From Moraxellaceae bacterium (lineage in GTDB: Bacteria > Pseudomonadota > Gammaproteobacteria > Pseudomonadales > Ketobacteraceae): a DNA stretch of 16,187 bases. Positions 7,053-13,206 of the stretch are shown piece by piece (within the stretch, counting starts at the first letter, position 1; each line of letters begins with the position of its first letter). The translations under genes were made by a program, and so were the position numbers. Below the pieces are notes generated by a model. The model was not told the origin of the DNA and made no database searches. It saw only the letters and a list, made by a program, of their open reading frames with translations. The DNA is taken from contig NVVG01000013.1 of NCBI GenBank assembly GCA_002402125.1, positions 7,008 to 23,194 on the forward strand, in the 5' to 3' direction.

Positions 7053-7949
7053 ATGCATCAAAAGCCACCTCCCATTCAGCTACTAACCACATTCGAAGCA
7101 TCGGCTCGCCTCAGCAGTTTTAAAAAGGCTGGGGAGGAACTATGCATTACCGCGTCCGCCATTAGCCAACAAATCAAACAGCTAGAAGACAATCTGGGCG
7201 TGCCTTTATTTCATCGACTCACCCGAAAGATTGAGCTAACAGAGGCAGGCACCGCATTCCAACGTATCGCGGCGCAAACACTATCCACCTATCACTCTGG
7301 ATTTAGTGCTTTTCGGCTGCAACTTTCGAAACCCACTATTCGCTTAAGCACCATCCCCTTTGTGGCCTATGAGTTATTGATTCCCAAACTGCATGTGTTA
7401 AATGCCCTGCACCCGGATATCGATCTGCGCATAGAAACCTCTATGTCACTGGTGGATTTGGACCATGAGCCAATAGACGCCGCAGTGCGCTTCGGTAACG
7501 GGCGCTGGAATGATCTACACTGTCACATTTTATCGTCAGCTCAAGCTGGATTAGTCGCTTCTCCAAAATTATTGGCGCAAAACCCCATTACTCAACTTGA
7601 TGATTTGGCGAATCATACTCTCATTCATACGCGCAATTCTGAAAACGATTGGAAAAAGGTTGCTCAAACTATTGGCAAAGAGAGCATTCCCAACAAGGGG
7701 GAGCTAGTGTTAGACACCTATTTGGCAGCCATGATGGCCGCGGAAAATGGTTTAGGGGTCGCCATCGGGTTATTTCCTCTCAGTAATAATTGGGTAGCGT
7801 CAGGAAGACTAGAGACTATCGCACCGCTTACTAATACCGAATTAGCACATTACTTTGTTTACCGAAAAAACAATCCTAAATTAAAGCAGCTTCAACAGGT
7901 TCAGGATTGGGTCCAAAGACAATTTAAAGACCTCTCCTCAATATCATAG
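7053..7949 (+). CDS. LysR-family transcriptional regulator (GcvA-like), 298 aa
   Basis: A DNA-binding regulator with an effector-binding domain. The N-terminus shows the GcvA-type winged helix: PIQLLTTFEASARLSSFKKAGEELCITASAISQQIKQLEDNLGVPLFHRLTRKIELTEAG (about residues 6-67). Residues about 90-290 are the periplasmic-binding-like effector domain, beginning TIRLSTIPFVAYELLIPKL and including DAAVRFGNGRW and MMAAENGLGVAIGLFPL, both characteristic of the GcvA group. Length is typical. The Shine-Dalgarno before 7053 is weak. Divergent from the GST gene, suggesting that it controls GST and itself; the effector is unknown. Confidence 0.95.
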   Translation: MHQKPPPIQLLTTFEASARLSSFKKAGEELCITASAISQQIKQLEDNLGVPLFHRLTRKIELTEAGTAFQRIAAQTLSTYHSGFSAFRLQLSKPTIRLSTIPFVAYELLIPKLHVLNALHPDIDLRIETSMSLVDLDHEPIDAAVRFGNGRWNDLHCHILSSAQAGLVASPKLLAQNPITQLDDLANHTLIHTRNSENDWKKVAQTIGKESIPNKGELVLDTYLAAMMAAENGLGVAIGLFPLSNNWVASGRLETIAPLTNTELAHYFVYRKNNPKLKQLQQVQDWVQRQFKDLSSIS

Positions 7950-7994
7950 TTAAGCACTCCTAGTGCTCACGAGGTTCAAAGTCGCATTGGCAAA

Positions 7995-8064
7995 GTGACT
8001 AAATATAGCGAAAGAAACCGTTTTTCGCGGATAGAAACACCTCCAAATAAGATGTTTTTAACCC
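7995..8064 (+). repeat. Dispersed intergenic repeat, copy A
   Basis: Aligns by eye over about 70 positions, in the same orientation, with 12802-12875. The best block is ACCGTTT-TT-GCGG-TAGAAACAC (8017-8040), 22 of 24 positions matching with one gap; GTGAC, ATAG, AAAG and ATGTTTTT are also shared in order. A hairpin is possible at 8020-8038 (GTTTTT / AGAAAC). Copy A lies between the 3' ends of the LysR and YcaQ-like genes and does not overlap either coding region. Confidence 0.6.
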
Positions 8065-8070
8065 TTGGCG

Positions 8071-9291
8071 TCACCCTAAAGGTTTTAGCGCACTGTGCAA
8101 ACGTTGGGTTAAATGTTTTGGGTGGACTTTTGTCAACGACACAGAGTCACATTTTTGGAAATGAAAGAATTGTATAATGGCGTCTACAAATGCAGTAATA
8201 ACCAAACCTTCATCATAATTGTGTTGTTCAAAATGTAGTAATTTAATCTCTAAATGGCTGGTTTTTCGATGAGCTTTACAATCCATCCGCCCAATAAATT
8301 CATCGCGGTAAAGTAGCGGTAAGCAAAAGTAGCCATACTGACGCTTGGGTGCGGGCACATAACATTCTAACTGATAGTCATATTGAAACAGTACTTTGAG
8401 CCGCTCTCGCTGAATGAGACTGTTGTCGAATGGCGAAAGAATCAACATGCGGCTGTTCAACCGGGGAAGGAGCCTTTCGAACGCACCCGTTTCCATTATA
8501 AATACTTCGCCACTGCTCAATTGTACTTGCTCTAAAGTGCGCTGTGACACCCTTTCGTTTACCAAAGCTTTCACAGCTTTACGTAGTTCAGCACTTCGCC
8601 GCTGATAGGTCAGTCCTTTGAGTGAAGCAAACCCATGGCAGCGCAACTGTTTATCTACAATATGCGCCGCAAATTCTTCCATACTGGGAATTTGGGAATT
8701 TACGTGAGCTGGTAGTACCCTCTCTGTTAGATCATATGTTTTTTGGAAACCTTCACGGTCGCAGACCATTAGGTCGCCTTCCATATACATCTGTTCAAGC
8801 GCCTTTTTAGCAGGTTTCCAATCCCACCAGCCTGCACGTTTTGTGGTGTTAGTTTCTAAATCTCGGGATCGTATGGGGCCATCTGAACGTATGCGTGCCA
8901 AAAGCTCACCCATGAGTTTCTTATCAGGAGTTTTATACCAATGGGTTTGGCCGCTTTTAATAGCGTGTTTGTAGGGCAAGGAGAAGCGAAAATCGGCGAT
9001 AGGTAGAAAAGCTGCCGCGTGTGTCCAATACTCAAAAATGTCTCCATCGAGCAACATTTGATTTGTCATGGCTGGCTTGAACTTAGGCACTCTAGAGTAA
9101 AAAACATGATGATGCGCTCGCTCCACCACCGATATGGTATCGATCTGCACATAACCTATGTGGTTAATCGCTTTACGCGCCCCTGCCAAACCGCACCCAT
9201 AGGGCTGAGCCTGTAGCAAACCTTGTGCAGCCAAGGCAAGACGGCGTAAACGTGCTAATTCTTTTGGACGTCTAATTTCAATCATAGTCAT
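8071..9291 (-). CDS. Winged-helix DNA glycosylase of the YcaQ/AlkX (HTH_42) family, 406 aa
   Basis: Members excise alkylated bases and unhook interstrand DNA crosslinks; E. coli YcaQ is about 410 residues, matching this length. Seen: the HTH_42 start RRLALAAQGLL, then HIGYVQIDTISVVERAHHHVFYSR, where Gln49-Ile-Asp51 is the QxD catalytic motif of the family; FEYWTHAAAFLPIADF; the winged-helix segment IRSDGPIRSRDLE with RAGWWDWKPAKKALEQMYMEGDLMV; and the C-terminal LSPFDNSLIQRERLKVLFQYDYQLECYVPAPKRQYGYFCLPLLYRDEFIGRMDCKAHR block. The start may be ATG 9291 or the in-frame ATG 9285; neither has a strong ribosome binding site. It is 62 nt behind the VOC remnant on the same strand. Family very sure; substrate inferred from homology. 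Confidence 0.94.
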   Translation of the reverse strand: MTMIEIRRPKELARLRRLALAAQGLLQAQPYGCGLAGARKAINHIGYVQIDTISVVERAHHHVFYSRVPKFKPAMTNQMLLDGDIFEYWTHAAAFLPIADFRFSLPYKHAIKSGQTHWYKTPDKKLMGELLARIRSDGPIRSRDLETNTTKRAGWWDWKPAKKALEQMYMEGDLMVCDREGFQKTYDLTERVLPAHVNSQIPSMEEFAAHIVDKQLRCHGFASLKGLTYQRRSAELRKAVKALVNERVSQRTLEQVQLSSGEVFIMETGAFERLLPRLNSRMLILSPFDNSLIQRERLKVLFQYDYQLECYVPAPKRQYGYFCLPLLYRDEFIGRMDCKAHRKTSHLEIKLLHFEQHNYDEGLVITAFVDAIIQFFHFQKCDSVSLTKVHPKHLTQRLHSALKPLG

Positions 9292-9353
9292 AGATAGTTG
9301 TCGTTACTTTAAAGGTAAAATAAATAACACACTGACCCTGACTACTATTCATT

Positions 9354-9635
9354 TCATTCATTGATTACACAAAATCCGTTACCGAATGGGTCTGCACAAT
9401 AAGCTATAGAACCCCAGTCACCACTATCTCCTCCTTCATGTAATCCTCCCAATTTCAGTATTTTTGATACAAGTTCATCGACATTATCACAGGTAAAATC
9501 TAAGTTGACTGGTGTCCAATGACGCTCATAGTCACGGACAACACTACTTAATACGAGAGGTTTTGTTCCAGATTCTTTTTCTTGCTCTGCTGTCAAAGTA
9601 TTACACTTCTCACAAGTCTTTTTCATTTTAAGCAT
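9354..9635 (-). CDS. Truncated VOC/glyoxalase-like protein with an unrelated Cys-containing N-terminus, 93 aa
   Basis: From about residue 25 onward (KPLVLSSVVRDYERHWTPVNLDF, VDELVSKILKLGG, then AYCADPFGNGFCVINE) this matches the second half of a VOC-fold (glyoxalase/bleomycin-resistance-like) protein, whose full length is usually 120-140 residues; the first beta-alpha-beta segment is missing. The first about 18 residues, MLKMKKTCEKCNTLTAEQ, instead resemble the start of DUF1272 proteins (MLxMxPxCExC). I infer an in-frame deletion or fusion between two neighbouring genes. It still has a good ribosome binding site (AGGGAG, 8 nt upstream of ATG 9635) and an intact frame, so it may be expressed, but half a VOC domain is unlikely to bind metal normally unless it pairs with a partner. 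Confidence 0.7.
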   Translation of the reverse strand: MLKMKKTCEKCNTLTAEQEKESGTKPLVLSSVVRDYERHWTPVNLDFTCDNVDELVSKILKLGGLHEGGDSGDWGSIAYCADPFGNGFCVINE

Positions 9636-9725
9636 TTCGGTTCACTCCCTAGTGGTTTATAACGCTTGTTTTGTTTGTGAGGCAGAGGGTATGTATTTAG
9701 TTCACATACCTTCCTACAGCCTATA

Positions 9726-10316
9726 TCAAACAGAAAAACCCACAACTTGCCGCTTATATTTTATCCATTCATTATTTCGAATCACCAGTATAGGAGCAAC
9801 AAATAACACCAACCCTACCGCGTACGAGCGAGACTGAACAAGCAGCGCTCCGTCGGTATCAATACTTGCAGTGTAACCATAGGCACTTAATCCCACTATA
9901 AAACTGGCTTCTGGTGGAGGTTGAATTTGTACCTCTTCTGGTCCCGCAGCTTTAAGTGAAAACGTTTTTTCACTGATAATTTCTTTAGAACCGGTTAGCG
10001 AAAGAAATCTGATGGAATGACAGCCATATTGTATGATTTTTAGTGATTCTGCCTTTTCTTCGAAATACATGTGCAGAACCACATGAGGCCTTTTTTCCGG
10101 TAGTGCATACGTTCCAGATATATCGATACATTCTTCCTGTGATATCTTCCTTGCAGGCCAATCCTTTGGATAGGGAGATATAGAAACACAGCCACTACAA
10201 ACAGACGACAAAATCGTAATGTATATAATATATACAATGGTTTTACACGAAAGGCACCGTAATTGACTCGGCCAATTTTCGTTAGTAAAAAAAGATCTAA
10301 ATAGCTGGCGCATCAT
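9726..10316 (-). CDS. Putative lipoprotein of unknown function, 196 aa
   Basis: Not recognised as a named family. Residues 27-40 are hydrophobic (IVYIIYITILSSVC) and lead to SGC at 41-43 followed by VSISPYPKDWP, so Cys43 is a plausible lipidated cysteine, although -3 is Cys rather than the usual Leu/Val and the region before the hydrophobic stretch is long (26 residues, with Arg and Lys). The 'Cys ... PKDWPAR ... C.DISGTYA' pattern after the signal is common in uncharacterised gammaproteobacterial lipoproteins. A second hydrophobic stretch lies near the C-terminus (about 165-180). ATG 10316 or the adjacent ATG 10313 could start it; GGGTGA lies just upstream. Same strand as its neighbours, 90 nt before the VOC remnant. 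Confidence 0.65.
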   Translation of the reverse strand: MMRQLFRSFFTNENWPSQLRCLSCKTIVYIIYITILSSVCSGCVSISPYPKDWPARKISQEECIDISGTYALPEKRPHVVLHMYFEEKAESLKIIQYGCHSIRFLSLTGSKEIISEKTFSLKAAGPEEVQIQPPPEASFIVGLSAYGYTASIDTDGALLVQSRSYAVGLVLFVAPILVIRNNEWIKYKRQVVGFSV

Positions 10317-10473
10317 TCACCCGTGCTGATTCTATTTCTATAATGCTTCAAAATATTGGTTGCCGCCATACACTTTCTTTCATTGAATGACATAATAACG
10401 CACTTACTCTCTATATTCGTTGAATGTTAATATTAATTGTTCTGCGCCGGCATAGTTGGAGGATTTATTCTAA

Positions 10474-10503
10474 CACGTGGTCGTCAGGGCATGCTGGATG
10501 GGC
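10474..10503 (+). repeat. Repeat-like element R1 just past the 3' end of the mipA-like gene
   Basis: CACGTGGTCGTCAGGG (10474-10489) followed by CATGCTGGATG (10490-10500) resembles, in opposite orientation, the element at 11410-11453 (12 of 16 positions in the first block, 11 of 14 in the second). R1 lacks about 14 nt that separate the two blocks in R2. Short and imperfect, so tentative. Confidence 0.35.
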
Positions 10504-10508
10504 TTTAG

Positions 10509-11366
10509 CTAGAAACCCACACCTTCTTTTACCTTTCCTGTAGATTCAGCAAACATCCAATTTATCGCCATTCCAAAAGTCACATAATTATCGGTTTGAA
10601 TTAGAGGACTTGATTTATTTATCGCTGCCCGTAAATCAACATATTTCACAAAGCCAGCAACTGAAAACTGTTGGAATTTTCGATAAAGTGAAAATGATAT
10701 TTTTAGACCTGCATAACCGGATTTCGAATCATAAACCCCTCGATCATTAGTGACATACTTTCGCTCCACATCATAAAAATACTGATGGTAACGCAAACTC
10801 CCAAACATTGGTCCTATCGACACGCTTGGTTTCCAACCATCTCTACCCCCATAATAAATAACACTTGGACTACTCTCCCAGCCCTGATGAGCAATATCAA
10901 AATCTCTGACTACAAATGCAGCTCTAATAGGAAAATTAAATATCCAACTATGGCTTTTCTCTCGATTTTGATAAAACCGATATTGTAATGTTGGGCCAAT
11001 TTCAAGCATAAAATCCAAATCAGGCATGCCTTCCCGCGCATCACTTTCATCGCTATCTACCGGCAACGAAGAGCCCGCACTAATACTAATTCGCAAGTCA
11101 TCCCGTTGAAATAATTTTCCCTTCAGCCCTTTCCGATCGGCTTGGATATATTCATTGCGATACACCAAAATAGGATAGGGCACACCATATTCATTAAACT
11201 CATTGGCACCAAGATAGTGAGGAACTCGCAATCCAGCGACACCTGCCCCTAACTCCCATTTTGGCAGCTCCTTTTCCCTCGCAGAGGGTAAATCACTAGC
11301 CCATAAAGATTGGCAAAACAATATCAGACACAAAATTATTAATTTACAACCCACTTCGGTATTCAT
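10509..11366 (-). CDS. MipA/OmpV-family outer-membrane protein, 285 aa
   Basis: An outer-membrane beta-barrel of the MltA-interacting protein/OmpV family; in E. coli MipA scaffolds murein hydrolase MltA with PBP1B, while other members respond to antibiotics or act as porins. Seen: a signal peptide MNTEVGCKLIILCLILFCQSLWA with cleavage likely after Ala23; then the family start KWELGAGVAGLRVPHYLGANEFNEYGVPYPILVYRNEYIQADRKGLKGKLF; repeated amphipathic strands with aromatic ends throughout; GPMFGSLRYHQYFYDV; and a final strand NYVTFGMAINWMFAES. Length is normal. ATG 11366 has AAGGCGG upstream. It stands alone between gaps of 192 and 293 bp and is bracketed by two repeat-like elements. Confidence 0.9.
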   Translation of the reverse strand: MNTEVGCKLIILCLILFCQSLWASDLPSAREKELPKWELGAGVAGLRVPHYLGANEFNEYGVPYPILVYRNEYIQADRKGLKGKLFQRDDLRISISAGSSLPVDSDESDAREGMPDLDFMLEIGPTLQYRFYQNREKSHSWIFNFPIRAAFVVRDFDIAHQGWESSPSVIYYGGRDGWKPSVSIGPMFGSLRYHQYFYDVERKYVTNDRGVYDSKSGYAGLKISFSLYRKFQQFSVAGFVKYVDLRAAINKSSPLIQTDNYVTFGMAINWMFAESTGKVKEGVGF

Positions 11367-11409
11367 TAATCCGCCTTCTATTTTGGCTCTCTACACATGG
11401 GTTATGGGG

Positions 11410-11453
11410 GGGCATCCCCGCATGGTGTTGCACGCACCCCTGTAGGCCGCGTG
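11410..11453 (-). repeat. GC-rich repeat-like element R2 in the region upstream of the mipA-like gene
   Basis: On the minus strand it reads CACGCGGCCTACAGGGG, a middle block GTGCGTGCAACAC and CATGCGGGGATGCCCC. It stands out as a GC-rich island in AT-rich DNA, can form GGGG/CCCC and GGTG/CACC stems, and shares both end blocks with R1 at 10474-10503. It lies 44-87 nt before the mipA-like ATG, so it would be in the 5' UTR if transcription starts upstream. A dispersed extragenic repeat or a 5' UTR structure are the two readings. Confidence 0.4.
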
Positions 11454-11659
11454 ACAAAAGGGCATCATAGCACCATTGGTTTTCTAAATCACAAAACTTG
11501 CTTCCTTTATAAACTAATATTGAGTGCATCATCGATCATTGCTTAAGTAAATTGATCGCAAACTTCGCTATGACAATATCAGCTTAGTATTAAGGAAAAA
11601 TCCGGTATCAATTCTTGGGTAGCTAACCCAGTGCCCTTTAATGGAAGCATTTTTTCCAT

Positions 11660-12514
11660 TTAACTTCTTAAAAAATTTGATATTAGCAACCCTACCTGCT
11701 CAGGATGCTCATAGTGCGGTGCATGTTTAGAATTTATGATGATTTCCACTTCGCAATTTAGAAATACCTCTCTAACCTTGGATGTATTTTTAATTGGAGT
11801 CACTTTATCTTGATCTCCCCATAGTAATAACACAGGTAAAGAAAGAACTTTTAACGTTTGATATGAACCTTTTTCCGGAAACATATTTCTTAAGATGGAA
11901 ATTGTTGCTCTCATGAATCCATCATATTGCATCTGCATGGTTGCTTTGTTTACATAATCGACAATATCCCCTTGCCCAAAAAAATGTTGTGTTTTTACCG
12001 CTTTTTTCATAATTAACTCACCAGCCAAATTCATAGCAACGCCAAAAAACGTTGATCTAAATACATACCCTACCAAAGCAGATGCTGCAAATTTGAATGC
12101 GGGGGCTATAAGAATTAATTTAAGGACCTTGTCTGGATTTCGTTCAACAAAGTTTCTACAAATATTACCTCCCATAGACCAGCCAACCAAGTTGACCGGA
12201 TCAGTTATATCAAGGACTTCAAGTAAATCTTCGAGTTGATTAACAAAAAATTCTTGGCTATAAGCCTCGTTTGGCCTGTCTGAAAAACCACGACCAAACA
12301 AATCATAACTTAAGACCCTATGATTCCTGGCCAATAACCACGGGACTATTTTCTCCCAAACAAACGAGGGCCCAATTAACCCGTGAACTAATACAACCCA
12401 TTCACCATTCCCTTGCAAATCACCTTCAACTTTATAGTTTACAACCCCGGCGGAAAGAGTTACAAAATCTCCAGTTATTTTGGAGCGATCAATGCTCTCT
12501 CTTTTTTTAAACAT
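11660..12514 (-). CDS. Alpha/beta-hydrolase fold protein, 284 aa
   Basis: A serine hydrolase of unknown substrate, of the kind that includes lipases, esterases and C-C bond hydrolases. Seen: the oxyanion-hole block VVLVHGLIGPSFVW (His44-Gly45), SYDLFGRGFSDRP, the nucleophile elbow GWSMGG with Ser113, LLLWGDQDKVTP giving the acid at Asp236 (or Asp234), and SKHAPHYEHPEQV with catalytic His264. All three triad members are in order and the length is normal. No signal peptide, so probably cytoplasmic; a hydrophobic lid region lies around 143-170. ATG 12514 has AAAGGA 6 nt upstream. It is first in the run of minus-strand genes and 293 bp ahead of the mipA-like gene, so likely a separate transcript. 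Confidence 0.9.
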   Translation of the reverse strand: MFKKRESIDRSKITGDFVTLSAGVVNYKVEGDLQGNGEWVVLVHGLIGPSFVWEKIVPWLLARNHRVLSYDLFGRGFSDRPNEAYSQEFFVNQLEDLLEVLDITDPVNLVGWSMGGNICRNFVERNPDKVLKLILIAPAFKFAASALVGYVFRSTFFGVAMNLAGELIMKKAVKTQHFFGQGDIVDYVNKATMQMQYDGFMRATISILRNMFPEKGSYQTLKVLSLPVLLLWGDQDKVTPIKNTSKVREVFLNCEVEIIINSKHAPHYEHPEQVGLLISNFLRS

Positions 12515-12801
12515 TCATATTCCTTTGGGCTAGAACTGAAATCGCGAAATACCTTTAAGCGGATAACTCTGCCCCCTCCTCACCTAACGTCCCACGCACA
12601 TGTCGGATCGATTGGGGCGACGATCTTTGTGATGTCGCTTGCCATGACTCATTTACTTAATAGACTTGATTATTTTATTGCGTATCTATTTTCGACGTCT
12701 TTAAATTTCCTGTTGAAGTATACCAGAAAAATGCCCTACCACTAGCCCGCCAATGAGACAACCGCTCCCACTTGGTGGCTATACTCAGCCTTCTAGACTG
12801 T

Positions 12802-12875
12802 GTGACCAAAAATAGTAAAGGCTACCGTTTCTTAGCGGTTAGAAACACAGAAAACAAAATGTTTTTTTTACACCC
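12802..12875 (+). repeat. Dispersed intergenic repeat, copy B
   Basis: Second copy of the element at 7995-8064, same orientation. The hairpin GTTTCT (12827-12832) / AGAAAC (12841-12846) matches the copy A hairpin, where C is replaced by T but pairing is kept as U-G. Its 3' part AAAACA-AAA-TGTTTTTTTT (12851-12868) can form a weak 6-bp stem followed by Ts, which could act as a terminator on the plus strand; copy A has only a fragment of this. Confidence 0.6.
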
Positions 12876-12930
12876 TGTTCGCATTAAACCGCTGCCTAAG
12901 GACTACAGCTTAAACTTATTATACATTTTC

Positions 12931-12975
12931 AACGCATGCCAAATCGTATAGTGGATTCCGTAAATAAACGCATGC
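12931..12975 (+). repeat. Direct repeat of AACGCATGC upstream of the molybdoenzyme
   Basis: AACGCATGC occurs at 12931-12939 and again at 12967-12975, 36 bp apart, each containing the palindrome GCATGC; a third GCATGC is at 13120-13125. A paired regulator site is possible, but GCATGC also occurs elsewhere in the window, so this is weak. Confidence 0.3.
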
Positions 12976-13193
12976 AGGTGGGTGAACACTCGACTCAAAC
13001 CTTGACTGAGAATCAGTCCCATTTGGACAATACACAGGCCTGCTGAAGTCCGTTTTTGACAATATATCCCTTAGAACTTACCCCTATTAACCACAAACAC
13101 GACCGCTAAAAACTTAGAGGCATGCTATATTTGATCATCACTTCTCAACAAAAATCATAACGTTGGCGCAGGTGATTCAGTGATTATCCCGAC

Positions 13194-13198
13194 AGAGG
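13194..13198 (+). promoter_or_regulatory. Ribosome binding site deciding a GTG start
   Basis: AGAGG lies 8 nt before the GTG at 13207. The competing in-frame GTG at 13180 has only GCAGG near it, and no in-frame ATG exists until far inside the cofactor domain, so 13207 is the preferred start. Confidence 0.6.
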
Positions 13199-13206
13199 CT
13201 AGCACC

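Larger units (their letters stand above)
12515..13206. other. Long non-coding region between the hydrolase and the molybdoenzyme
   Basis: About 690 bp without a credible gene; the plus-strand open frame entering from the hydrolase (12413-12745) has no family resemblance or ribosome binding site. Contents that can be pointed to: the second copy of the dispersed repeat (12802-12875), a 9-bp direct repeat (12931-12975) and a stretch with TTGACA at 13056 that lacks a matching -10 at proper spacing. It is large enough to hold the promoter of the molybdoenzyme, an sRNA, or decayed DNA. Confidence 0.6.

Noticed and set aside
7953..7967. Hairpin AGCACT-CCT-AGTGCT just after the LysR stop as a terminator
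   Set aside because: Only a 6-bp stem and no T-run follows; too weak to annotate.
10168..10180. TAGAAACACAG in the lipoprotein gene as a third copy of the dispersed repeat
   Set aside because: Only this short block matches; the flanks do not, and it lies in coding sequence.
11344..11532. 62-codon minus-strand frame overlapping the mipA-like start
   Set aside because: It passes through the GC-rich R2 element, which explains its odd Cys/His/Pro-rich sequence; no supporting signals.
12583..12660. Possible integron attC start (ACCTAAC at about 12583) and similar motifs near 9650 and 10470
   Set aside because: No matching GTTRRRY core or imperfect-dyad structure at the right distance, and no integrase or cassette-like gene series.
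13056..13090. TTGACA at 13056 with TATTAA at 13085 as a sigma70 promoter for the molybdoenzyme
   Set aside because: The spacer would be 23 bp, well beyond the usual 16-18.
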